Below are positions 25,037-34,423 of a stretch of 40,570 nt of DNA, one piece after another. The position numbers were made by a program, and so were the translations under genes. Below the pieces are notes generated by a model. It saw only the letters and a list, made by a program, of their open reading frames with translations. It did no database searches and was not told the origin of the DNA. The DNA comes from Clostridium tyrobutyricum DSM 2637 = ATCC 25755 = JCM 11008 (GTDB lineage: Bacteria > Bacillota > Clostridia > Clostridiales > Clostridiaceae). Where the stretch lies: the NCBI RefSeq assembly GCF_000359585.1, contig NZ_APMH01000036.1:1-40570 (forward strand). The letters run 5' to 3'. Every line of letters starts with the position of its first letter. Position 1 is the stretch's first letter.

Positions 25037-27475
25037 ATGCTAAGTATAGATAAAGAAACATTCAAGAAGGATTATAGACAAAAATTTATAGAAATTCATG
25101 GTAAAGATTTAGATGAAGGAACAGATTATAACAAATATGAGGCATTAGGAAGTCTTGTGAGAGATTATGTTGCCAAAATGTGGATAGATACAAATAAAAA
25201 ATATAAGGAAAATAGTAAGAAGCAAGTTTACTATTTTTCTATGGAATTCTTGCTTGGCAGACTTCTTGGTAGTAATTTATTAAATTTAGGTATAAGAGAT
25301 ACATGTAAGGCAGCCTTAGATGATTTGGGAATAGATTTAGATAAATTAGAAAATCTTGAGGAAGATCAGGGACTTGGTAATGGAGGATTAGGAAGACTAG
25401 CGGCTTGCTTTTTGGATTCAATGGCATCCTTGAGTATACCAGGCCATGGTTGTGGGATAAGATATAAATATGGATTTTTTAGCCAGAAGATAATAAATGA
25501 CTCTCAGGTAGAAGTTCCAGATGATTGGCTAAAGAGGGGAAATATCTGGGAAATAAAGAAGACAGATAAAGCAAGAGTAGTTAAATTCGGCGGAGATGTT
25601 AGGGTAGATTATACAGATGGAAATTTAAAATTCAATCATACAAATTATGATGCGGTTTTAGCTGTACCTTACGATATGCCAATAGTAGGATATAAGAATA
25701 ATGTTGTAAATACTCTAAGACTTTGGAGTGCCGAGCCTTTATCTAATGAATTTGATTTTTCATCATTTAATCGTGGTGATTTTAAAAAAGCTATGGAGTA
25801 TAGAGATTCTGTTGAATCCATATCTCAAATATTATATCCCGATGATAGTTTTTACGAAGGAAAGGTCTTGAGATTAAAGCAGCAGTATTTCTTTGTATCT
25901 GCAGGGCTTCAAAGTATCATACATCATTTTAAAAGCGCTCAAGGAAATATGAAAGAATTAGATGAAAAAATAGCGGTACACATAAATGATACACATCCTA
26001 CTCTCGCTATACCAGAACTTATGAGGATACTTATAGATGAGGAAGGTTTTGGATGGGATACTTCATGGAGAATGACAAATAATATAATGTCCTATACAAA
26101 TCATACTATAATGGCAGAAGCACTGGAAAAATGGCCTATAGAAATGTTTAAAAAACTGTTACCAAGGATATTTATGATAGTACAAGAAATAGATAAAAGA
26201 TTTTGCAGTGAATTAAAAAACAAGTATGTTGGTCAATGGGATAAGGTAAGAAAGATGGCAATAATAGATAATGGATATATAAAAATGGCTCATCTTGCTA
26301 TAGTAGGAAGTCACAGCGTAAATGGTGTAGCAAAACTTCATACCGAGATATTAAAAAAGCAGGAAATGTCAGATTTTTATTATTGTTACCCTAATAAATT
26401 TAATAATAAAACAAATGGTATAACTCATAGAAGATGGCTCATAAGTGCAAATCCAAAACTTACAATGTTCTTAAAAGAAAAAATAGGTGATAGCTTCATA
26501 ACTCATCCTACAGATATGATAAATTTTGAAAAATTTGCGCACAATATAGAAGTTCAAAATAGATTAAGAGATATAAAATTAGAAAATAAAAGAAAGTTGG
26601 CAGATCTTATATATAAAGACAAGGGTATAAATATAGATATAAGTTCTATATTCGATGTTCAGATAAAAAGAATTCATGCTTATAAAAGGCAGACTTTAAA
26701 TTGTCTTAGAATAATGGATTTATATAATAGACTTATTGAAAATCCAAATCTTGATATAGTTCCTAGAACTTTTATATTTGCAGGTAAATCTGCACCAGGG
26801 TACTATTTAGCTAAAGATATAATTACATTGATAAATATGGTGGCTGATAAAATAAATAATGATGATAGAGTAAATAAAAAGATAAAAGTAATATTTATGG
26901 AGAATTATAGAGTATCCTTAGCTGAAGTTATTATACCTGCTGCAGATGTTAGTGAGCAGATTTCTACTACTACTAAAGAGGCGTCAGGGACTAGTAATAT
27001 GAAATTCATGATGAATGGAGCAGTTACAATAGCAACTTTAGATGGAGCAAATGTGGAAATAAGAGATGAAGTTGGAGATGAAAATATAGTAATATTCGGA
27101 CTTACAGAAAAGCAGGTATTGAATTTGTATAAAACCGGAGGATATGTTTCACAAAATATTATAAACAATGATGTAAGATTAAAAAAAATTATTAACTCAC
27201 TGGTAGATGGTACTTACTGCAAGGATAAAAACAAATTTAAAAGCATATATGAGAATCTAGTAACTTATAATGATGAATTCTTTGTAATAAAGGATTTTTA
27301 TTCTTATTTAGAGGCTCAGGAAAAGATAGATAGACTTTATAGGGATAAATCAAAATGGCAAAGAATGTGTGCTGTAAATATAGCTCACTCTGGAATATTT
27401 TCTAGTGATAGAACCATAAGAGAATATGCTACAGGTATATGGGGGTCAAAATGTTTATATAAAAATCTAGAATAA
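25037..27475 (+). CDS. glgP: Glycogen phosphorylase
   Basis: An 812-residue PLP enzyme that releases glucose-1-phosphate from alpha-1,4 chains. The PLP Lys656 lies in EASGTSNMKFMMNGA. YFSMEFLLGR, DQGLGNGGLGRLAACFLDS and HAYKRQ(T)LN are conserved GT35 blocks. Full length. AGGAGG lies 6 nt before ATG 25037. It sits between the biosynthetic genes, so synthesis and breakdown are probably expressed together. Confidence 0.96.
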   Translation: MLSIDKETFKKDYRQKFIEIHGKDLDEGTDYNKYEALGSLVRDYVAKMWIDTNKKYKENSKKQVYYFSMEFLLGRLLGSNLLNLGIRDTCKAALDDLGIDLDKLENLEEDQGLGNGGLGRLAACFLDSMASLSIPGHGCGIRYKYGFFSQKIINDSQVEVPDDWLKRGNIWEIKKTDKARVVKFGGDVRVDYTDGNLKFNHTNYDAVLAVPYDMPIVGYKNNVVNTLRLWSAEPLSNEFDFSSFNRGDFKKAMEYRDSVESISQILYPDDSFYEGKVLRLKQQYFFVSAGLQSIIHHFKSAQGNMKELDEKIAVHINDTHPTLAIPELMRILIDEEGFGWDTSWRMTNNIMSYTNHTIMAEALEKWPIEMFKKLLPRIFMIVQEIDKRFCSELKNKYVGQWDKVRKMAIIDNGYIKMAHLAIVGSHSVNGVAKLHTEILKKQEMSDFYYCYPNKFNNKTNGITHRRWLISANPKLTMFLKEKIGDSFITHPTDMINFEKFAHNIEVQNRLRDIKLENKRKLADLIYKDKGINIDISSIFDVQIKRIHAYKRQTLNCLRIMDLYNRLIENPNLDIVPRTFIFAGKSAPGYYLAKDIITLINMVADKINNDDRVNKKIKVIFMENYRVSLAEVIIPAADVSEQISTTTKEASGTSNMKFMMNGAVTIATLDGANVEIRDEVGDENIVIFGLTEKQVLNLYKTGGYVSQNIINNDVRLKKIINSLVDGTYCKDKNKFKSIYENLVTYNDEFFVIKDFYSYLEAQEKIDRLYRDKSKWQRMCAVNIAHSGIFSSDRTIREYATGIWGSKCLYKNLE

Positions 27476-27494
27476 ATTTGGAAAGAGGCATGGT

Positions 27495-29270
27495 ATGGAT
27501 TTTAAATTAAAACATGATTCTAGAGAGAGTTGCTATAGAAAGCCTTTTGGGGCAGTACCTAAGGGAAAAAAGGTATATATTTCGATAACGTCTAATAAAC
27601 TTTTAGAAGTATATTTACACTTACAATATTTCAATTATGATGAAAAATATGCAAAGATGAATGTTGAAACTAAGGAAAATGAAACTTATCTGTATTATTA
27701 CAATATAGACTTATCACAAAATTACACAGGGCTTATCAATTATTTTTTCAGGATAAAGCTTAATGATGATTCTTATATTTACTATGGCAATAATTCTGAT
27801 GGATTGGGAGGAGAAGGGCAAGTATACTATAACAATCCAGTAACCTATCAAATAACTGTATATGAGCCTTTTAAGGTACCAGAGTGGTTTAAGGAAGGTA
27901 TTGTATATCAAATATTTGTAGATAGGTTTAGAAATGGCAATGGAAAAATTATTAACACTAAAAATAATAGTTTTATATATGGAAGTTGGCAGGATGAACC
28001 AATGTATGTAAAAGATACAAATGGAAAAATAGCCAGATGGGATTTCTTTGGAGGAAATTTAAAAGGTATAATTGAAAAACTTGATTATATAAAGAGTTTG
28101 GGGACTACTGCAATATATTTAAATCCTATATTCAAATCTAAAAGTAATCATAAATATGATGCTGGAGATTATAAATCTATAGATGAGATGTATGGAAATG
28201 AAGAAATATTTAATGAATTATGTAAAGAAGCAAATAAGTTAGGTATAAAAATTATTTTAGATGGAGTGTTTAATCATACTGGAGATGACAGTATTTATTT
28301 TAATAAATATGGAAACTATAATTCAACAGGGGCATATCAATCAAAAGATTCACCATATTATAAATGGTATACATTTCAGGAGTACCCAGATAAATATGAT
28401 AGTTGGTGGGGCATAGACAATATGCCGAGTATAAACGAAATGGAAAGCAGTTATATAGATTTTATTATCGAGGGAAAAGACTCAGTATTGAAGAAATGGA
28501 TGGATCTAGGCGTATCCGGATGGAGATTAGATGTAGCAGATGAGCTGCCTGATGATTTTATAGAAAAAATAAAAACTAAGATAAAGAGAATTAAAGAGGA
28601 CTCTATACTAATAGGTGAAGTTTGGGAAGATGCATCCAATAAGATAAGTTATTCAAATAGAAGGAAATATGTTTTTGGCAGGGAACTTGATTCCATAACT
28701 AATTATCCATTTAGAAATGCTGTGATAGGATTTCTAAATGGAAATGTAGATTCCAAAATGTTTGAAAGAATGATAATTAGTTTATATGAAAATTATCCTA
28801 AAGAAATATTCTATTCCAATTTGAACATAATAGGAACCCATGATACAGAGCGAATTCTCACAGTATTAAGCAATAAGCAAAACGATCAAATACAATTTTT
28901 AAAAATGGCTGTCACTATTCAAATGACTATGCCGGGAGTTCCACTTATATATTATGGTGATGAAGCAGGAGTTTCTGGAGGAAAAGATCCACTTAACAGA
29001 AAGACATATCCTTGGGGAAATGAGAATAAAATTATATTGAAGTTTTATAAATATATAACAGGGTTAAGAAATAAATATGATGCATTAAAAAATGGCAGTA
29101 TAAGATTTTATGATATGGGCAAAGACGTATTATGTTATGAGAGAACATTTAAGCAAGAAAGAATATTGATTGTAATAAACAGAAATTCATCTAAATCTTT
29201 TGATATAAAATTGGATAAAATCAGTGACACAAGGATACTGCCTTTGGAAATAAAAATTTTATGCCGTTAA
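27495..29270 (+). CDS. Cytosolic GH13 alpha-glucan hydrolase (alpha-amylase/neopullulanase-like)
   Basis: A 591-residue GH13 enzyme with an N-terminal beta domain (about 1-125). The barrel opens with WFKEGIVYQIFVDRFRNG. The catalytic residues are Asp346 (GWRLDVADE), Glu375 (IGEVWE) and Asp450 (IGTHDTERI). There is no signal peptide, so it acts in the cytosol. Likely action is on glycogen limit dextrins or maltodextrins (neopullulanase, cyclomaltodextrinase or amylase-like); the exact specificity cannot be read from motifs. Lies 19 bp after glgP and 27 bp before glgC. Confidence 0.88.
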   Translation: MDFKLKHDSRESCYRKPFGAVPKGKKVYISITSNKLLEVYLHLQYFNYDEKYAKMNVETKENETYLYYYNIDLSQNYTGLINYFFRIKLNDDSYIYYGNNSDGLGGEGQVYYNNPVTYQITVYEPFKVPEWFKEGIVYQIFVDRFRNGNGKIINTKNNSFIYGSWQDEPMYVKDTNGKIARWDFFGGNLKGIIEKLDYIKSLGTTAIYLNPIFKSKSNHKYDAGDYKSIDEMYGNEEIFNELCKEANKLGIKIILDGVFNHTGDDSIYFNKYGNYNSTGAYQSKDSPYYKWYTFQEYPDKYDSWWGIDNMPSINEMESSYIDFIIEGKDSVLKKWMDLGVSGWRLDVADELPDDFIEKIKTKIKRIKEDSILIGEVWEDASNKISYSNRRKYVFGRELDSITNYPFRNAVIGFLNGNVDSKMFERMIISLYENYPKEIFYSNLNIIGTHDTERILTVLSNKQNDQIQFLKMAVTIQMTMPGVPLIYYGDEAGVSGGKDPLNRKTYPWGNENKIILKFYKYITGLRNKYDALKNGSIRFYDMGKDVLCYERTFKQERILIVINRNSSKSFDIKLDKISDTRILPLEIKILCR

Positions 29271-29297
29271 TTATTGATCAGAAAATGGGGGATTGCC

Positions 29298-30449
29298 ATG
29301 AAGAAAAAACAGATATTATCCATGATATTAGCTGGTGGACAAGGCTCAAGACTGGGTATACTGACTAAAAAATTAGCTAAACCAGCAGTACCTTTTGGAG
29401 GAAAATATAGAATTATAGATTTTGCATTAAGTAACTGCTCTAACTCAGGAATATATACCGTAGGAGTTTTAACGCAGTATAAGCCTTTGGAATTGAATTC
29501 ACATATAGGTATAGGAAGTTCATGGGATCTAGACAGGAGAGATGGAGGAGTATATATACTCCCACCTTATCAGGAAGAAAATGGTGGCAATTGGTATAAG
29601 GGAACAGCAGATGCCATATATCAAAATATTACTTTTATAGATAACTATGACCCTGAATATGTACTCATACTTTCAGGAGATCATATATATAAAATGAATT
29701 ATGGAGATATGCTTAAATTTCATAAGGAAAAAAAAGCAGATGTAACTATTGCGGTTATTGAAGTACCAAAAGAGGAGACATATAGATTTGGAATAATAAA
29801 TACAAAGCAGGATATGAGTGTATATGAATTTGAAGAGAAACCAGTAAAAGTTAAAAGTACAAAGGCATCCATGGGTGTATATATTTTTAATTGGAAGCTT
29901 CTAAAAAAATTTTTAAGAGCGGATGAAAACAACAAAAGTTCGGCTAATGATTTTGGGAAAAATATTATACCAAATATGTTGGAGATGGGAGTAAAAATGT
30001 ATGCATATTCTTTTAAGGGATATTGGAAGGATGTTGGAACTATAGATAGCCTATGGGAAGCCAATATGGATCTTTTAAGAGAAGATAATGAACTTAATTT
30101 GGGGGATCCTGATTGGAGAATATATTCAGTGAACAATGTAGAACCAGCTCAGTATATTGGACCTAATGCAAATATTAAATCATCAATTGCAGTAGATGGG
30201 TGTGAAATATATGGAGAAGTAAATCATTCTATTATATTTTCAGGATGCGTTATAGGGAAGAATTCTAAGATAATAGATTCAGTTATAATGCCTAATACTA
30301 AAATTGGGGATAACGTTATAATTAATAAAGCAGTTGTTGGCAGTAATGTAACAGTTAGAAGAAATAGTATTATAGGCGATGGAAAACAAATTACTGTCGT
30401 AGGATCAAATGTAGATGTAAAGTCAGGATCTATATTTGTGAATGTGTAG
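29298..30449 (+). CDS. glgC: Glucose-1-phosphate adenylyltransferase, catalytic subunit
   Basis: A 383-residue nucleotidyltransferase that makes ADP-glucose from ATP and glucose-1-phosphate. [11 protein letters not shown] near residue 11 is the catalytic loop, [19 protein letters not shown] follows, and the C-terminal third is a left-handed beta-helix ([20 protein letters not shown] onward). GGGGG (29286-29290) lies 7 nt before ATG 29298; an 8-codon in-frame extension lies upstream of the SD. Works with GlgD. Confidence 0.95.
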   Translation: MKKKQILSMILAGGQGSRLGILTKKLAKPAVPFGGKYRIIDFALSNCSNSGIYTVGVLTQYKPLELNSHIGIGSSWDLDRRDGGVYILPPYQEENGGNWYKGTADAIYQNITFIDNYDPEYVLILSGDHIYKMNYGDMLKFHKEKKADVTIAVIEVPKEETYRFGIINTKQDMSVYEFEEKPVKVKSTKASMGVYIFNWKLLKKFLRADENNKSSANDFGKNIIPNMLEMGVKMYAYSFKGYWKDVGTIDSLWEANMDLLREDNELNLGDPDWRIYSVNNVEPAQYIGPNANIKSSIAVDGCEIYGEVNHSIIFSGCVIGKNSKIIDSVIMPNTKIGDNVIINKAVVGSNVTVRRNSIIGDGKQITVVGSNVDVKSGSIFVNV

Positions 30450-30484
30450 AATGTGCTCAATTTTTATTTTATAGGAGTGATACT

Positions 30485-31597
30485 ATGTATGAAAACTTTA
30501 TGGGTATTATAAATCTAGATGAAAATGATGATAATATAAAGGAACTTTCTAGAGACAGAACTTTTGCCTCTATACCTATTGCAGGTAGATATAGAATTAT
30601 TGATTTTATATTATCCAATATGGCTAATAGCGGTATAGAAAATATAGGAATATTTACTAAGATGGAGTCGAGATCACTCATAGATCACCTAAGCAATGGA
30701 AGGCCCTGGGATTTAAGCAGAAAAATAGATGGACTCAGAGTTTTTAATTTTACAGAAGAAGCCCCTAGTTTTGACGATGTACATAATTTTTCTAAAAATA
30801 TAACTTATTTTAAGAGAAGTAAAGAAGATTATGTGATTATTGCATCTTCTTATATGTTATGCAATATAGATTTAAACCAGGCAATGAAATTTCATATAAG
30901 ATCAAAAAATGATATTACAATAGTATATAAAAATGTTGAAGATGCAGATTCTAGGTTCTTGCATTGTGAAACGTTAAATATTAATGAAAAGGGAAGAGTT
31001 GTAAGTATAGGAAGAAATATAGGAGTAAATAAGGAAGCAAATATAAATATGGAAATATATATGATGGAGAAAAAAATATTTCTGGATATAGTCAATGAAT
31101 GTGTATCTACGGGAAGTTATAGGAAGGTAAAATATCATATATATAATTGTCTTGAACATTTAAAGGTGGGTGTTTTTGAATTTGAAGGATATTTAAGTTG
31201 TATAAATTCTATAAAAACTTATTATCGTACAAGTATGGAACTTTTAGATCATAAGGTAATGAAAGAATTGTTTTCAATTGAAAGACCTATATATACTAAA
31301 ACAAATGATGAAATACCCGCAAAATATTTTCAATCAAGTAATGTAAAAAATTCTATAATAGCAAATGGATGCTCTATATATGGAACTGTAGAAAATAGTA
31401 TAATATTTAGAAGAGTAAATGTATCTAAAGGATCCATACTTAGAAATTGTATAGTACTTGAAAATTGTGTTTTAGGTGAAAATGTTAAGATGGAATATAC
31501 TATTTTGAATAAAAATGTGTGTATAGATTCCAATAGAGAATTAAAAGGGGACAAGTATACACCTGTTGTAATACAAAATGATGAAAAAATATATTAA
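30485..31597 (+). CDS. glgD: ADP-glucose pyrophosphorylase regulatory subunit
   Basis: A 370-residue GlgC paralogue. FASIPIAGRYRIIDFILSN aligns with the GlgC substrate region, but the GGxGxRL catalytic loop is replaced by MGIINLDENDDNIKEL, so it is probably non-catalytic. The C-terminus keeps the beta-helix (NSIIANGCSIYGTVENSII). In other Firmicutes GlgD raises GlgC activity in a mixed tetramer. AGGAGTG precedes ATG 30485. Last clear gene of the glycogen operon. Confidence 0.94.
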   Translation: MYENFMGIINLDENDDNIKELSRDRTFASIPIAGRYRIIDFILSNMANSGIENIGIFTKMESRSLIDHLSNGRPWDLSRKIDGLRVFNFTEEAPSFDDVHNFSKNITYFKRSKEDYVIIASSYMLCNIDLNQAMKFHIRSKNDITIVYKNVEDADSRFLHCETLNINEKGRVVSIGRNIGVNKEANINMEIYMMEKKIFLDIVNECVSTGSYRKVKYHIYNCLEHLKVGVFEFEGYLSCINSIKTYYRTSMELLDHKVMKELFSIERPIYTKTNDEIPAKYFQSSNVKNSIIANGCSIYGTVENSIIFRRVNVSKGSILRNCIVLENCVLGENVKMEYTILNKNVCIDSNRELKGDKYTPVVIQNDEKIY

Positions 31598-31632
31598 GTA
31601 TATACTATAAAAATTTTATATTATATAATTTT

Positions 31633-31659
31633 AAGGGGATATTAATTTTATCTCCTTTT
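31633..31659 (+). terminator. Possible terminator of the glycogen operon
   Basis: Arms AAGGGGATA (31633-31641) and TATCTCCTT (31649-31657) with one G-T pair, then a short T run and AATTTA. Moderate strength; some readthrough into the next gene is possible. Confidence 0.5.
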
Positions 31660-31689
31660 AATTTAATATAAATTTGAGAGGAAAATAAT

Positions 31690-33507
31690 ATGAAAAGAAG
31701 AAACTTTATATGTTTATTATTAATTGTTATTATATTTTTTACAGGTATATTATTGTACTTTAGAAGTCCATTAAGACAAAATAAGAATTATCCTATATTA
31801 TCAGGCTCATTTATACAAGTTGATTTAGCTCAGAATTGGGATGAAAATGATTGGAATAGGGAATTGAAGTATCTTACTGAAAATAAAATGCAGTATTTGA
31901 TTTTGACAAACATTGCTTTTACAGAAAATAACATTACAGAAACAGTCTATCAAAGTAATATACCTGGAACTAAAAAAATTTATGGAAATACAGATCAAGT
32001 AGATTTGTGTTTAAAAGCAGCGGAAAAATCAGGTATGAAGGTTTTTTTAGCTACTGATTTTAATAATGCTTGGTGGAATGTATCTATAAATGATACAGAC
32101 TGGTTTAAAAATGAAATGAATAAAACAAACCTGATTTGCAATGAATTGTATAAGAGATACCATTCTAAATATCCACATGCTTTTTATGGCTGGTATTTTC
32201 CATACGAGGTAGATAATGCTAAATTTAATAGTAAAGATGCATTTGAAAATTTGGCACAGGGTATAAATATAAACCTAAATTATCTTAATTCATCAAAGCA
32301 AAGATTGCCTTTTTTAATGTCACCTTTTATAAATTCTGATATGGGAACGGCTAAAGAATATGCAGACAACTGGAAATACTTTTTTTCTAAAGTAAATCTC
32401 CAAAAAGGAGATGTATTTTGTCCACAAGATTCCGTGGGGTCTGGAGGACTGGATATAAATCAGATAAATCCATGGTTTACTGCCTTAAGAAAGGCTGTCA
32501 ACACTAAAAAAGGTTTGCAGTTGTGGGCAAATGCAGAGACTTTTGATTATGTAAACAATTCTAGCGCAAGTTTAGATAGATTCATAAATCAACTTAAACT
32601 TGAACAGCCATGTGTAGATAAGATAGTTAGTTTTTCTTATAGTCATTATTACAGTCCTAATAATATTAATCCTGGATTTAATAAAGCATATTCACAATAT
32701 GTAAAAGAAGGTGGATTAAAAAATAATAATGTTCCTAAACCTAAAAATCTAACTGTGAGTACTATTGATAAAAATGAATTTAAATTAACTTGGAATAGTC
32801 CAAGTAGGAATGATAATATTGAAGGATATAAAATATATAGAAATGGAGTTCTGATCTTTAATCCTGTAGTACAGAGAAAATATGGTGGGCAAACCAAACA
32901 ATTTTATTTAAGTGTGGTTGATAAACCTATATTACAGAACAATGTTAGATTATTTACCTATTCAGTTAAATCTGTGGATTTTTATGGAAATGAGTCTCAT
33001 GTATCCAATACTGTTACAGTTGCTTCAGATACTTTAAAAGTATTTCCTATACTTTTATCAAAAGGATGTAATTACACTTTAAGTCCAAAACCAGATTATA
33101 ATTATGATAGTTTATGGTCTAATAAACTAACAGACAGTAAATTTTCTTCACGTTATACAGTAAAAGATAAAGCTTTTTTGGGATGGTATAATAGCCCTTT
33201 TAATGTACAGATAGATCTTAAAAGTATTAAACAGGTTAGCCAATTTATGATAGATTATTACAGAAAACCCAGGGAGTGGGCAATGCTGCCTAAATCAGCA
33301 TCAATTGCAGTTTCTGAAGATGGAGTTAATTTTATACCTGTAGGTCTTGTAAGAATACCCGACGTTCCATTTTCAGAAAGAAATGGTTCAAAATATCCAC
33401 TTTATCTTACTTTAAATAAACCGGTTAGGGCAAGATATGTGAAGCTTACATCTATACCTGAAGCCAATCATTATATTTTTATAGATGAATTTCAGGTAAG
33501 AAATTAA
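31690..33507 (+). CDS. Membrane-anchored DUF4434, fibronectin III and discoidin-like protein
   Basis: A 605-residue protein. Residues 5-24 form one hydrophobic N-terminal anchor or signal. Residues about 35-330 resemble DUF4434, a TIM-barrel-like, glycoside-hydrolase-related domain (LSGSFIQVDLAQNWDENDW, GWYFPYEVDN, FCPQDSVGSGG, LWANAETFDY). About 350-445 is a fibronectin type III domain (FKLTWNSPSRNDNIEGYKIYRNG). About 470-605 resembles an F5/8 type C (discoidin) carbohydrate-binding domain. It probably acts outside the membrane on a polysaccharide. GAGAGG lies upstream of ATG 31690. It follows glgD by 92 bp, beyond a weak terminator. Confidence 0.8.
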   Translation: MKRRNFICLLLIVIIFFTGILLYFRSPLRQNKNYPILSGSFIQVDLAQNWDENDWNRELKYLTENKMQYLILTNIAFTENNITETVYQSNIPGTKKIYGNTDQVDLCLKAAEKSGMKVFLATDFNNAWWNVSINDTDWFKNEMNKTNLICNELYKRYHSKYPHAFYGWYFPYEVDNAKFNSKDAFENLAQGININLNYLNSSKQRLPFLMSPFINSDMGTAKEYADNWKYFFSKVNLQKGDVFCPQDSVGSGGLDINQINPWFTALRKAVNTKKGLQLWANAETFDYVNNSSASLDRFINQLKLEQPCVDKIVSFSYSHYYSPNNINPGFNKAYSQYVKEGGLKNNNVPKPKNLTVSTIDKNEFKLTWNSPSRNDNIEGYKIYRNGVLIFNPVVQRKYGGQTKQFYLSVVDKPILQNNVRLFTYSVKSVDFYGNESHVSNTVTVASDTLKVFPILLSKGCNYTLSPKPDYNYDSLWSNKLTDSKFSSRYTVKDKAFLGWYNSPFNVQIDLKSIKQVSQFMIDYYRKPREWAMLPKSASIAVSEDGVNFIPVGLVRIPDVPFSERNGSKYPLYLTLNKPVRARYVKLTSIPEANHYIFIDEFQVRN

Positions 33508-33543
33508 ATATTTAAAATATAATACAAGGAAAGTGAAAAGAGA

Positions 33544-34050
33544 ATGAAGAATTATAGCGAATATTACAAGTCTCCTATTGGAATAATAAAAATAACAGCA
33601 TCTAAATTGGGAATAATATCTATAAGTTTTATAGATGGGAATTTAAATGAAATAAGCTCAAGTAAATTTCAAAAAGATATGGATTTGGATGTCTATAGGT
33701 ATTTAAGGGACTGCAAAGATCAATTGAATGAGTATTTTATGGGAAAGAGAAAAGAGTTTTCATTAAGAATAAGCTTACAAGGAACAGATTTTAGAAAAAA
33801 GGTGTGGAATGAGCTTATGAACATACCTTATGGAAATACTTGCTCTTATATGGATATAGCAGATAGAATTGGAAATAGAAAGGCTGTAAGAGCTGTTGGA
33901 GGAGCTAATCATAACAACAATATTATTATTGTAATACCTTGTCATAGAGTAATTGGAAAAGATGGAAGCCTTACTGGATATAGTGGAGGTTTATGGAGAA
34001 AAAGATGGCTCCTTAAGCATGAAAAAAATTTTAAAATTATAGTAGATTAA
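33544..34050 (+). CDS. ogt: Methylated-DNA--protein-cysteine methyltransferase
   Basis: A 168-residue suicide repair protein that takes O6-alkyl groups from guanine. The acceptor Cys133 lies in IPCHRVIG. IPYGNTCSYMDIA and AVGGANHNNN are the DNA-binding helix region and Asn hinge. It has an N-terminal ribonuclease-like domain but no Ada-type regulatory domain. AAGGAAAG (33526-33533) lies 10 nt before ATG 33544. Starts 36 bp after the DUF4434 gene. Confidence 0.93.
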   Translation: MKNYSEYYKSPIGIIKITASKLGIISISFIDGNLNEISSSKFQKDMDLDVYRYLRDCKDQLNEYFMGKRKEFSLRISLQGTDFRKKVWNELMNIPYGNTCSYMDIADRIGNRKAVRAVGGANHNNNIIIVIPCHRVIGKDGSLTGYSGGLWRKRWLLKHEKNFKIIVD

Positions 34051-34068
34051 TGACAATACATTTTTATA

Positions 34069-34097
34069 TTGACACAAAATTATATAAATATTATAAT
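34069..34097 (+). promoter_or_regulatory. Consensus promoter of the asnS T-box transcript
   Basis: TTGACA (34069-34074), 17-bp spacer, TATAAT (34092-34097). Both hexamers are perfect. Transcription should start near 34104. Confidence 0.9.
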
Positions 34098-34103
34098 TTT
34101 ATG

Positions 34104-34396
34104 GTAAAGTATAATAGAAGAATATTATATAACTATGAAGAGAAGAGTAAATATTTAGAATTATTTTAGCGAACTGGTTATGGTGAAAGTCCAGTAATAA
34201 GTCTTTTATTGAAGAACATCTCTGAGTTTCTAACCGAAATTTAATCATAAAAAGTAGGCTTAGAGGTATTGAGCGTCTTATAGCTTATAGAATAGGCAAA
34301 TTCTATTCTATAAAAGATTGGTCATTTTATGACAAATTGGGTGGTACCGCGGATTTATAGCTCTTTCGTCCCTTTAAGGGATGAAGGGCTTTTTTA
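34104..34396 (+). promoter_or_regulatory. T-box riboswitch, asparagine specifier
   Basis: The T-box sequence TGGGTGGTACCGCGG lies at 34338-34352. The terminator stem starts at AGCTCTTTCG (34359) and ends GGGCT at 34390, followed by six T. In stem I, GAAGAACATCTCTGAG (34211-34226) places AAC (34215-34217) as the specifier codon, which matches tRNA-Asn and the downstream gene asnS. Uncharged tRNA-Asn should favour the antiterminator and allow transcription. The left boundary is estimated from the promoter. Confidence 0.93.
34359..34395 (+). terminator. T-box-controlled terminator
   Basis: 14-15 bp stem (34359-34373 with 34377-34390) with one bulged T and two G-T pairs, then T34390-T34395. It is the regulated terminator of the asparagine T-box. 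Confidence 0.92.
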
Positions 34397-34423
34397 ATTA
34401 AAATATTTATGGAGGTTACATTT

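Noticed and set aside
30485..31597. Second glgC as a redundant or broken copy
   Set aside because: Loss of the catalytic loop with the rest intact and its place after glgC is the normal GlgD pattern.
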